The translations under genes were made by a program, and so were the position numbers. The notes beneath the pieces were generated by a model. That model saw nothing but the letters and a program-made list of their open reading frames with translations, did not search any database and was not told the origin of the DNA. A stretch of 64,000 nt of DNA from Vitis vinifera (taxonomy: Eukaryota > Streptophyta > Magnoliopsida > Vitales > Vitaceae): contig NC_081807.1 in NCBI RefSeq assembly GCF_030704535.1, positions 4,877,001 to 4,941,000 on the forward strand, written 5' to 3'. Below are positions 10,961 to 21,553 of the stretch, in pieces; positions within the stretch are counted from its first letter, which is position 1; every line of letters begins with the position of its first letter.

Positions 10961-11620
10961 AAGTAAACAAAAAAAAAAAAAAAAGATTCTTATATAGGTT
11001 TTCGAATGAAAACTATCAAAAAAAAAAAATTAAATATAATTAAAATTAGTTAGTATTTTTAAATTATTTAATATTTATATTAATGAACTAAAATAAGTTT
11101 ATAGTGATAAATAAAAATAAGTTATTGAATTTAATAAGTTTATAGTGATAAATAAAAGTAAGTTATTGAATTTTATTTTATTTTCTTCACTTATTCTTTC
11201 CTAATGCTTTTCCTCTTTGTATTTTCCTCTAAATTTTCTAAGATTGTTTGTTGGTTAAACCACTAATCTTTTTACACTTCTTTTGTTTTTTTAATTTCTT
11301 TTGTGTATGGAACTTATTTTTATTTAAAATACTTTAGGAAAATGTTTTCTCTCCAACAAAGTGAATTTTTAATTTTTAAAAATAGTTTTAAAATTTTATC
11401 AAATATTTAATTTTAAAAAAAAGTAATTTTTTATGTACATATATTAAAAATGTTTTCTAAAAATTATAGTAACTTTTAATGATAATGATATGTTTTAAAT
11501 TGTTTTATTAATAATCCCTTTTTATTCTTAAATTTGAAAAAGGAATTTCCCTGAAGTGAGATAATATTTTCCTTGTTCCATTATTTAAAGGACTTTATTA
11601 CATATAAGCACAAAAAATTA
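10961..11620. other. AT-rich intergenic stretch
   Basis: A/T-rich DNA with poly-A runs and a short direct duplication near 11090-11170 ('gtttatagtgataaataaaa' twice). No gene or transposon end identified. Confidence 0.6.
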
Positions 11621-11639
11621 GTTCTGAATAAGAAATGTC

Positions 11640-12459
11640 AGTACACATAGGTGAACAATTTTTAGAATGTAATTGTATGAGAGTCCAAAACGGCACCGTT
11701 TAGCCGGGTTTCACAACATAACTTCCATTTGACCATCATGGTTCACTTTTCCCTTCATTTCTTCCTTCGAATGTTCATAACGTTCCTCTCCATCCCTCTC
11801 AAGATTTTCTCGACTTTTCCCCTACAAGAAATTCTCTGGATTTCCCTTCAGACTAGGAAAAATGAATGAAGAAAATCAAGGAAACGAAGCAAACAAGGAC
11901 GTCCTTCCAGAAACCATTGATCATGGCAAGAGAAAGATGGAGGAGGAAGAAGAGGCCCCGAATTCCAGATAGCAATCTCTCAACCGCTCTTGTGCTTCTA
12001 CGATTATCCTCAATTCTTTACCTTCTTTATTTTAAATGATTTCTTGCCTACCCTTCTCTTTCCTCCTTCAAGTGTTTATTTTGATGGAAAATGGAATCGG
12101 GGAAGAAAGAAATGAGGTGGTGCTGCCAAGTGACAGTTGCCCAAGATCAAGCTTTGTTTGAACAATCTTTTTCTTTTTTCATTCTAAAGTTTCGGAGAAT
12201 CCATTAGCAACCCCACTTCCAAGCTTTCCTCTTTTAGTTATCTCAGCTAAGAGATTACATATACCTGCATGTGATTTTTGTCTTTTAACAGGTTTCTTCT
12301 TATAGAACTATGATATTACTTATTTCTTGTTCTTTAAAGTTTCTTTATGGACCCAGTACTAACGAAGTATAAAGCAATGAATGGTGTACTCTCTAGTCAG
12401 AATTCATTGGTTAATTGATTAATATCCAAAACTTCTTTGACTGCTACTTACAAGTTAGT
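11640..12459 (+). pseudogene. KH-family promoter, exon 1 and intron 1 cut by copia element (copy 5)
   Basis: The promoter carries the palindromic motif at 11688-11701. The ATG at 11862 opens a product MNEENQGNEANKDVLPETID similar to copies 2 and 3, reaching a TAG after about 36 codons if unspliced. Intron 1 sequence follows as in copy 3 and stays recognisable to about 12445 (compare 6320-6385). It is cut there by the 5' LTR of the copia element. KH exons 2-4 are absent. The matching last exon lies on the far side of the element at 17235, so the body was probably lost by deletion at the LTR joint. Confidence 0.7.
11688..11701 (+). promoter_or_regulatory. Palindromic promoter motif AAACGGCACCGTTT
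   Basis: Perfect 6-2-6 palindrome, 161 bp upstream of the copy 5 ATG. It is the best-preserved of the five sites in this window. Confidence 0.5.
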
Positions 12460-12810
12460 TTCGGTTTTGACGACCCGACCCGAATAATATTGCGTAGTTT
12501 TTTTTAATGTGCAATATTCGTGCAATATTTTTGGGCCCGTTATAGCCCATTGGGGAACCGCTTTTTGTAATTAGGGTTTTTTAGTGTGGTGTGGTTGTCG
12601 TGTTTTATATAGAGAGAAAATATTGTAGCCAAGGGTTGTACTCTGTATTCTTCCCTGATAATAGTGATATCCCTGTAACTCCGTGGATGTAGGCAAATTG
12701 CTGAACCACGTAAATATTGTCTTGTGCATGTGATTGTTTTTCTTTGGCGTGTGTTTTCTTTATTTTTTTTTTGTTTCTCATAGGCTGGGAATTTGGCTTA
12801 ATTTCCTGCA
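12460..12810 (+). repeat. Copia 5' LTR, left end missing
   Basis: Aligns with 16841-17234 from 'gacgacccgac' onward. It contains the TATA-like 'gttttatatagagag' and ends TGCA. The first LTR segment (TGTTGGGCTTTGTGG in the 3' LTR) is not found at the left edge. Confidence 0.85.
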
Positions 12811-12812
12811 AC

Positions 12813-12824
12813 TGGTATCAGAGC
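12813..12824 (+). other. Primer-binding site (initiator tRNA-Met type)
   Basis: TGGTATCAGAGC begins two bases after the 5' LTR. This is the usual plant copia primer site, complementary to the initiator tRNA-Met 3' end. Confidence 0.9.
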
Positions 12825-12849
12825 CTAGGGTTAGGTTTGAGTGGGAGCA

Positions 12850-15800
12850 ATGGCAGAGGAAGCAGGAAAGGCGTCTGGAATAGAAAAGTTTGATGGCACA
12901 TACTTTGCGTATTGGAGGATGCAGATTGAAGATTATCTCTATGGGAGGAAATTGCATATGCCTCTTTTGGGGACAAAACCTGAGAGTATGAAGGCTGAGG
13001 AATGGGCGCTTCTTAACAGACAGGTTCTAGGAGTTATTAGGTTAACTCTGTCTTAGGTTTGTTGCACACAATGTTGTAAAGGAGAAGACCACAGCAGATC
13101 TGATGAAAGCTTTGTCAGGCATGTATGAAAAGTCGTCCGCAAACAATAAGGTGCATCTGATGAAGAAATTATTCAATTTGAAAATGGTAGAGAATGCATC
13201 AGTAGCACAACATCTGAATGAATTTAATACAATCACAAATCAATTGTCGTCTGTAGAAATTGATTTTGATGATAAGATTCGTGTTTTGATCGTCTTAACT
13301 TCTTTGCTAAACAGTTAGGAGACAATGAGGATGGTAGTAAGCAATTCTACCGGAAAGGAAAAGCTTAAGTACAATGATATATGAGATTTAATTCTGGCTG
13401 AGGAGATTCGCCGAAAAGATGCAGGCGAAACCTCAGGATCTGATTCTGCCCTAAACCTAGAGACAAGAGGCAGAGGTAATGATAGAAATTCAAACCGAGG
13501 TAGATCAAAATCCAAAAATTCTAATCGGAACAGAAGCAAATATAGATCAGGCCAACAAGTACAATGTTGGAACTGTGGGAAAACAGGTCACTTTAGAAGA
13601 CAATGCAAAAGTCCTAAGAAGAAGAATGAAGATGATTCTGCTAATACTGTAACATAAGAGGTACATGGTGCATTACTTCTTGCAGTAGACAGTCCACTTG
13701 ATGATTGGGTTTTGGATTCAGGAGCTTCGTTTCATACCACTCCACATCGAGAAATCATACAGAATTATGTTGCAGGTGATTTTGGTAAGGTGTATTTAGC
13801 TTATGGTTCAGCCTTGGATGTTGTGGGTCTGGGAGACTTCCGGATATTGTTGCCCAATGGGTCTGTTTGGTTATTGGAGGAGGTTCGACATATTCCTGAC
13901 TTGAGGAGGAATCTGATTTCTGTTGGACAACTTGATGATGAAGGACATGCAATACTATTTGTTGGTGGTACTTGGAAGGTTACAAAGGGAGCTAGGGTAT
14001 TAGCTCGTGAAAAGAAGACTAATACTCTGTAAATGACCTCATGTCCAAGAGACACAATTGCAGTTGCTGATGCAAGTACTAATACAAGCTTATGGCACCG
14101 CAAACTTTGTCACATGAGTGAGAAAGAGATGAAGATGTTGTTGTCAAAAGGAAAACTACTAGAATTGAAGTCCATTGATTTTGACATGTGTGAAAGTTTC
14201 ATCTTAGGAAAGTAAAAAAAAAGTAAGCTTCTTGAAAACTAGTAGGACACCAAAGGCTGAAAAATTAGAACTAATACACACTAATTTGTGGGAGCCTTCT
14301 CTGGTTGCATCCCTTGGAGGTTCAAGGTACAACATCACTTTTATTGATGACTCAAGCAAAAATGTATGGGTTTATTTTCTGAAAAATAAATCTGATGTAT
14401 TTGAAACTTTTAAGATGTAGAAGGTCATGGTTGAGACAGAAACAGGTTTGAAAGTAGAATGTTTGAGGTCAGATAATGGAGGAGAGTATATAGATGGAGG
14501 GTTCAGTGAGTATTGTGTTGCACAAGGAATTAGGATGGAGAAGACCATTCCTGGGACACCACAGCAGAATGGTGTGGCTAAACGCATGAACAGAACTCTC
14601 AATGAGCGTGCTAGAAGTATGAGGTTGCATGCTGGACTACCAAAAACTTTTTGGGCTAATGTTGTTAGCACTGCAGCTTACCTGATAAACCGAGGACCAT
14701 CAGTTCCCATGGAGTTTAGACTTCCTAAGGAGGTTTGGAGCGGTAAAGAGGTAAAGTTTTCACATTTAAAAGTTTTTGGTTGTGTTTCTTATGTTCATAT
14801 TGATTCTAATGCTCGTAGTAAACTTGATGCAAAGTCTAAAATATGTTTTTTCATTGGCTATGGTAATGAGAAATTTGGCTATAGGTTTTGGGATGAACAA
14901 AACAGGAAAATCATCACATGTAGAATTGTGATATTTAATGAACAGGTTATGTACAAGGACAAGTCAACTGTAGTGTCAGATGTTACAGAGATAGATCAAA
15001 AGAAATCTGAGTTTGTCAACTTAGATGAATTGACTGAAAGTACTGTCAAAAAATGGGGTGAAGAAGATAAGGAGAATGTAAATTCACAGGTAAATCTGAG
15101 TACACCTGTAGCTGAAGTTCGCAGATTTTCCAGGAACATTAGACCTCCACAGCGTTATTCACCTGTTTTAAATTATTTCCTGTTGACTGATGGTGGTGAG
15201 CCAGAGTGTTATGATGAAGCCTTGCAAGATGAGAATTCGAGCAAGTGGGAGTTATCCATGAAGGATGAGATGGATTCCTTGTTGGGGAATCAGACATGGG
15301 AACTGATTGAATTGCCAGTAGGAAAGAAGGCTTTGCACAAAAAGTGGGTATACATAATAAAGAATGAGCATGATGGTAGCAAACGTTAGAAGGCCAGATT
15401 AGTTGTTAAAGGGTTCCAGCAGAAGGAGGGCATTGACTACACAGAGATATTTTCTCCAGTTGTAAAGATGTCAACAATCAGACTTGTACTGGGAATGGTG
15501 GCTGCAGAAAACTTACATCTTCAGCAGTTAGATGTGAAGACAACATTCCTTCATGGTGACTTTGAGGAAGACCTTTACATGATTCAGCCAGAAGGGTTCA
15601 TTGTTCAGGGACAAGAGAATCTAGTCTGCAAACTGAGAAAGACCTTGTATGGCCTTAAACAAGCTCCTAGACAGTGGTACAAGAAGTTTGACAGTTTTAT
15701 GCATAGAATTGGGTTCAAGAGATGTGAAGCTGGTCACTATTGCTATATTAAGTCTTTTGACAATTCTTACATCATATTACTATTGTATGTGGATGATATG

Positions 15801-16748
15801 CTTATTGTAGGGTCTGGCATTGAGAAGATTAATAATCTGAAGAAGCAATTGTCCAAACAGTTTGCAATGAAGGATTTGGGAGCTGCAAAGCAAATCCTTG
15901 GTATGAGAATTATTAGAGACAAGGCTAATGGTACATTGAAGCTTTCACAGTCAAAGTATGTGAAGAAAGTTCTCAGCATATTCAATATGAATGAAGTTAA
16001 ACCAGTTAGCACACCATTGGGTAGTCATTTCAAACTAAGCAAAGAGCAGTCAACAAATACAGAAGAAGAAAGGGACCATATGAGCAAGGTGCCCTATGCC
16101 TCAGCTATTGGTAGCTTGATGTATGCTATGATGTGTACAAGGCCAAACATTGCACATGTAGTGGGAGTTGTGAGCAAATTCATAAGTAGGCCTGGAAAGC
16201 AGCATTGGGAGGCAGTCAATTGGATTCTAAGATATCTGAAGGGTTCATTAGATACATGTCTTTGCTTCACAGGTGCAAGTTTGAAACTGCATGATTATGT
16301 AGATGCTTATTTTTCTAGTGATATTGATAGTAGAAAGAGTACTACTAGGTTTGTTTTTACTCTAGGTGGTACAACTATATCATGGGCTTTAAATCTACAG
16401 AAGATTGTTACTTTGTCTACTATAGAAGCTGAGTATGTTACAGCAACTGAAGTTGGAAAGGAGATGATTTGGCTACATGGTTTCTTAGATGAATTAGGTA
16501 AGAAGCAGGAGATCGGCATTCTACACAGTGACAGTCAGAGTGCAATTTTTCTTCCCAAAAATTCGGCTTTTCATTCAAAGTCGAAGTATATACAAACAAA
16601 ATACCACTTTATCTATTACCTTGTTGAAGATAATCTGGTAACACTTGAGAAGATTTGTGGATCTAAGAACCCGGCAGACATGTTGACTAAGGGTGTCACT
16701 ATTGAGAAGTTGAAGTTGTGCGCAGCTTCAATTGGTCTTCTAGCTTGA
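12850..16748 (+). pseudogene. Copia gag-pol polyprotein, broken
   Basis: Gag begins MAEEAGKASGIEKFDG at 12850. The CCHC zinc knuckle (CWNCGKTGHFRRQC) is near 13565-13606. Protease DSGAS is near 13714. The GAG-pre-integrase segment (LWHRKLCHMS) is near 14088 and the integrase core (SDNGGEY) near 14470. The RT YVDDM box is at 15786-15800, and RNase H runs through about 16620 to the stop at 16748. Breaks include a stop and frameshift at about 13056-13070, in-frame stops near 13316, 13382, 13656, 14030, 14418 and 15387, and a break near 14215. Longest open parts are 14427-15389 and 15468-16748. Not expressed as an intact polyprotein. Confidence 0.92.
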
Positions 16749-16828
16749 GGACAGGAGGATGAGTTGTAGGGATGAGGGATTGTTTCTTGGAGGATAGCGG
16801 TTTGATGTTGGTGATTGAACTAGTCTCC

Positions 16829-16840
16829 AAGTGGGAGATT
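16829..16840 (+). other. Polypurine tract
   Basis: AAGTGGGAGATT immediately precedes the 3' LTR start TGTTGGGC. This is the standard plus-strand primer position of LTR elements. Confidence 0.85.
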
Positions 16841-17234
16841 TGTTGGGCTTTGTGGAGCCTAGTTTTGTTTGATCTGGTTTAACGACCCGACTTGAATAAT
16901 ATTGCGTGGTTTTTTATTTTTTAATGTGCAATATTCGTGCAATATTCTTTTGGGCCCGTTTTGCCCATTGTGGAACCGCCTTTTGTAATTAAGGTTTTTT
17001 CATGTGGTGTGGTTGTCGTGTTTTATATAGAGAGAAAATATTGTAGCCGCAAGTTGTACTTTGTATTCTTCCCTGATAATAGTGATATCCCTACAACTCC
17101 ATCAGCGTAGGCAAATTGTCAAACCACATAAATACTGTCTTGTGCGTGTGATTGTTTTTCTTTTGCATGTGTTTTCTTTATTTTTATTTTTTTTTTGTTT
17201 CTCACAGGCTGGGAATTTGGATTAATTCCCTGTA
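16841..17234 (+). repeat. Copia 3' LTR, first LTR of the composite array
   Basis: Starts TGTTGGGC and ends TGTA (TGCA in most other copies). Carries a TATA-like box ('gttttatatagagag') and a long pyrimidine tract ending 'tctcacag'. It keeps the ancestral start, unlike internal array LTRs, which start TATCGGGC. Confidence 0.9.
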
Positions 17235-17663
17235 GGTCACTATCACATCCCGCCAGCTGCGTGGTACCATCCAAAAAACCCATCACCCAGGTTTGCAACT
17301 CCTCTTCCCCATCCAAGCCACCACTACTATACTCCATATCCAGGTTTTCACAATATGGAGCACCAGTCAGTCCTGCGTCCACCATTTCAGCCAGGAGATC
17401 ACCTCACCTCACAATATCCTATCCGTTTAAACAGTCAATGTCAGGCAACCCCATGGTGCATCATGTCTCCTGCACCTCGACTGGAAACCTACTATGCACC
17501 ACCACCATTACTTGATAGCATTAATCCTATCCAATCACAAACTGTGAGCATTAGGTAAACTCACAACCATACATCAGTACAAACCTCAGAAACCATAGAC
17601 AATAACTAAAAGATAGAACGACTTAGAAAGGATCAACTCAACCAAATCCTAGAGACAGTCCCA
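17235..17663 (+). pseudogene. Array exon segment 1
   Basis: Open reading frame from the LTR border (17235) to the stop at 17558, about 107 codons, rich in Pro, His, Tyr and Gln. It contains HNMEHQSVLRPPFQPGDHL and ends QTVSIR. The rest is 3' UTR with 'gaacgacttagaaaggatca'. It is homologous to the KH-family C-terminal exon region and 3' UTR (compare 46985-47060). No upstream KH exons are attached. Confidence 0.75.
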
Positions 17664-18057
17664 TATCGAGCTTTGTGGAGCCTAGTTTTGTTTGATCTAG
17701 TTTGACGACCCGACTTGAATAATATTGCATGGTTTTTTTTTTAATGTGCAATATTCTTGCAATATTTTTTTGGGCTTGTTTTGCCCATTGTGGAACCGCA
17801 TTTTGTAATTAGGGTTTTTTAGTGTGGTGTGGTTCCCGTGTTTTATATAGAGAGAAAATATTGTAGCAGCAAGTTGTACTATGTATTCTTCCCTGATAAT
17901 AGTAATATCCCTACAACTCCATGGACGTAGAAAAATTGTCGAACCACGTAAATATTGTCTTGTGTGTGTGATTGTTTTTCTTTCGCATGTGTTTTCTCCA
18001 TTTTTTTTTTTTTTTTTTTGTTTCTCATAGGCTGGGAATTTGGATTAATTCCCTGCA
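17664..18057 (+). repeat. Array LTR 3
   Basis: Starts 'tatcgagctttg' and ends CTGCA. 394 bp, with TATA-like box and T-rich tract. Chimeric: the start resembles the array's last LTR and the end resembles 16841-17234. Confidence 0.88.
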
Positions 18058-18486
18058 GGTCACTATCACATCCCGCCAGCTGCGTGGTACCATCCAGAAA
18101 ACCCATCACCCAGGCTTGCAACTCCTCTTCCCCATCCAAGCCACCACTACTATACTACATATCAAGGCTTTCACAATATGGAGCACCAGTCAGTCTTGCG
18201 TCCAAAATTTCAACCAAGAGATCACCTCACCTCATAATATCCTATCCGTTTAAACAGTCAATATCAGGCAACCCCATGGTGCATCATGTCTCCTGCACCC
18301 CGACTAGAAACCTACTATGCACCACCACCATTACTTGATAGCATTAATCTTATCCAATCACAAACTGTGAGCATCAGGTAGACTCACAACCATACATCAG
18401 TACAAGCCTCAGAAACCACACACAATAACTAAAAGATAGAACGACTTAGAAAGGATCAGCTCAACCAATTCCTAGAGACAGTCCCA
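18058..18486 (+). pseudogene. Array exon segment 2 (premature stop)
   Basis: Same segment as 17235-17663. In-frame TAA replaces the usual CAA codon near 18234 (cctcataatat). Flanked by LTRs on both sides. Confidence 0.75.
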
Positions 18487-18877
18487 TATCGGGCTTTGTG
18501 GAGCCTAGTTTTGTTTGATCTGGTTTGACGACCCGACTTGAATAATATTGCGTGGTTTTTTTTTTAATGTGCAATATTCGTGCAATATTTTTTTAAGCTT
18601 GTTTTGCCTATTGTGGAACCGCCTTTTGTAATTAAGGTTTTTTAGTGTGGTGTGGTTCCCGTGTTTTATATAAAGAGAAAATATTGTAGCCGCAAGTTGT
18701 ACTCTGTATTCTTCCCTGATAATAGTGATATCCCTACAATTCCATGGGCGTAGGCAAATTGTCGAACCACGTTTATATGCTCTTGTGCGTGTGATTGTTT
18801 TTCTTTGGCATGTGTTTTCTTTATTTTTATTTTTATTTTGTTTCTTACAGGTTAGGAATTTGGATTAATTCCCTACA
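18487..18877 (+). repeat. Array LTR 4
   Basis: 391 bp. Shares 'gtttatatgctcttgtgc' and the CTACA end with LTR 5 only, marking the most recent duplication. Confidence 0.88.
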
Positions 18878-19306
18878 GGTCACTATCACATCCCGCTAGC
18901 TGCGAGGTACCATCCAGAAAACCCATCACCTAGGCTTGCAACTCCTCTTCCCCATCCAAGCCACCACTACTATACTCCGTATCCAGGCTTTCACAATATG
19001 GAGCACCAGTCAGTCTTGCGTCCACCATTTCAGCCAGGAGATCACCTCACCTCACAATATCCTATCCGTTTAAACAGTCAATATCAGGTAACCCCATGGT
19101 GCATCATGTCTCCTGCACCCCGACTGGAAACCTACTATGCACCACCACCATTACTTGATAGCATTAATCCTATCCAATCACAAACTGTGAGCATCAGGTA
19201 GACTCACAACCATACATCAGTACAAGCCTCAGAAACCACACACAATAACTAAAAGATAGAACGACTTAGAAAGGATCAGCTCAACCAAATCCTAGAGACA
19301 GTCCCA
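18878..19306 (+). pseudogene. Array exon segment 3 (open frame)
   Basis: Open for about 107 codons, ending at 19201 in QTVSIR. Nearly identical to segment 4. Confidence 0.75.
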
Positions 19307-19697
19307 TATCGGGCTTTGTGGAGCCTAGTTTTGTTTGATCTGGTTTGACGACCCGACTTGAATAATATTGCGTGGTTTTTTTTTTAATGTGCAATATTCG
19401 TGCAATATTTTTTTAAGCTTGTTTTGCCCATTGTGGAACCGCCTTTTGTAATTAAGGTTTTTTAGTGTGGTGTGGTTCCCGTGTTTTATATAAAGAGAAA
19501 ATATTATAGCCGTAAGTTGTACTCTGTATTCTTCCCTGATAATAGTGATATCCCTACAATTCCATGGGCGTAGGCAAATTGTCGAACCACGTTTATATGC
19601 TCTTGTGCGTGTGATTGTTTTTCTTTGGCATGTGTTTTCTTTATTTTTATTTTTATTTTGTTTCTTACAGGTTAGGAATTTGGATTAATTCCCTACA
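19307..19697 (+). repeat. Array LTR 5
   Basis: 391 bp, nearly identical to LTR 4, including the unusual 'taagcttgttttgcc' and the CTACA end. Confidence 0.88.
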
Positions 19698-20126
19698 GGT
19701 CACTATCACATCCCGCCAGCTGCGAGGTACCATCCAGAAAACCCATCACCCAGGCTTGCAACTCCTCTTCCCCATCTAAGCCACCACTACTATACTCCGT
19801 ATCCAGGCTTTCACAATATGGAGCACCAGTCAGTCTTGCATCCACCATTTCAGCCAGGAGATCACCTCACCTCACAATATCCTATCCGTTTAAATAGTCA
19901 ATATCAGGCAACCCCATGGTGCATCATGTCTCCTGCACCTCGACTGGAAACCTACTATGCACCACCACCATTACTTGATAGCATTAATCCTATCCAATTA
20001 CAAATTGTGAGCATCAGGTAGACTCACAACCATACATTAGTACAAGCCTCAGAAACCATAGACAATAACTAAAAGATAGAACGACTTAGAAAGGATCAGC
20101 TCAACCAAATCCTAGAGACAGTCCCA
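19698..20126 (+). pseudogene. Array exon segment 4 (open frame)
   Basis: Open for about 107 codons, ending at 20021; a few substitutions relative to segment 3. Confidence 0.75.
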
Positions 20127-20528
20127 TATCGGGCTTTGTGGAGCCTAGTTTTGTTTGATCTGGTTTGATGACCCGACTCGAATAATATTGCGTGGTTTTT
20201 TTTTTAATGTGCAATATTCGTGCAATATTTTTTTGGCTTGTTTTGCCCATTATGGAACCACCTTTTGTAATTAAGGTTTTTTAGTGTGGTGTGGTTTCCG
20301 TGTTTTATATAGAGAGAAAATATTGTAGCCGCAAGTTGTACTCTATGTTCTTTCCTGATAATAGTGATATCCCTACAATTCCATGGGCGTAGACAAATTG
20401 TCGAACCACGTAAATACTATCTTGTACGTGTAATTGTTTTTCTTTTGCATGTGTTTTCTCTATTTTTTTTTTTTTTTTTTTTTTTTTTTTGTTTCTCAGA
20501 GGCTGGGAATTTGGATTAATTCCCTGCA
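20127..20528 (+). repeat. Array LTR 6
   Basis: 402 bp; the extra length is a longer poly-T tract before 'gtttctcagagg'. Ends CTGCA. Confidence 0.88.
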
Positions 20529-20957
20529 GGTCACTATCACATCCCGCCAACTGCTTGGTACCATCCAGAAAACCCATCACCCAGGCTTGCAACTCCTCTT
20601 CCCCATCCAAGCCACCACTACTATACTCTGTATCCAGGCTTTCACAATATGGAGCACCAGTCAGTCTTGCGTCCACCATTTCAACCAGGAGATCACCTCA
20701 CCTCACAATATCCTATCCGTTTAAACAGTCAATATCAGGTAACCCCATGGTGCATCATGTCTCCTGCACCCCGACTGGAAACCTACTATGCACCACCACC
20801 ATTACTTGATAGCATTAATCCTATCCAATCACAAACTGTGAGCATCAGGTAGACTCACAACCATACATCAGTACAAGCCTCAAAAACCACAGACAATAAC
20901 TAAAAGATAGAACGACTTAGAAAGGATCAACTCAACCAAATCCTAGAGACAATCCCA
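20529..20957 (+). pseudogene. Array exon segment 5 (open frame)
   Basis: Open for about 107 codons, ending at 20852. Last segment before the MULE insertion. Confidence 0.75.
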
Positions 20958-21055
20958 TATCGGGCTTTGTGGAGCCTAGTTTTGTTTGATCTGGTTTGAC
21001 GACCCGACTTGAATAATATTGCGTGGTTTTTTTTTTTAATGTGCAATATTTGTGC

Positions 21056-21064
21056 AATATTTTT
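21056..21064. other. MULE target-site duplication, left
   Basis: AATATTTTT, identical to 29995-30003. Nine bases is the size typical of Mutator-superfamily insertions. Confidence 0.9.
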
Positions 21065-21496
21065 GGGAAAAATGCTCATACACCCCTTAAACTTTTAACT
21101 ACCGGTCAAAAGACCCCCTTAACTTTTTTACTGGCCAATTTACTCCTTAAACTATTCATAACTGCCAAATTAATACTTCAGTTAGTCACACGTTAAAACA
21201 CTAACGCAATAAACACATGCCACTCACGTGGCTTTTAAATACAAATTGAAAAACACCAAACATCCAAAACCCAACGGAAGAGAAGAGAACCAGTCCAGGT
21301 CCAGCAGAGAGAGAGAGAGAGACTGCACGTCGTTCATAGCCACTGCCAAGTTTCTCTTCGCCGTCTTGCCGCCCTTGTCCTAGCAGCTCCTTGGTGGTTC
21401 CGCCGCACTTTTCAATCTGGGTATGTCTTTTTTTTTTTTTCTTCTTACGTCTTGCTATTTAAATTTTCTAAGAACTTTTTTTTTTTTTTTTAATCT

Positions 21497-21518
21497 TGTA
21501 GACCCCCTCTTTGGCTTT

Positions 21519-21553
<35 letters not shown>

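Larger units (their letters stand above)
12460..17234 (+). mobile_element. Ty1/copia retrotransposon, degenerate full-length
   Basis: Order: 5' LTR, tRNA-Met-type primer site, gag, protease, integrase, RT, RNase H, polypurine tract, 3' LTR. This order (integrase before RT) defines Ty1/copia; the RT YVDDM box and short LTRs fit a Tork/Tnt1-like lineage, which is inference. The 5' LTR lacks about its first 35 bp. The two LTRs have many differences, and gag-pol carries stops and frameshifts, so the copy is old and dead. No target duplication can be read because the left flank is KH copy 5 intron and the right flank is the KH last exon. Confidence 0.92.
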
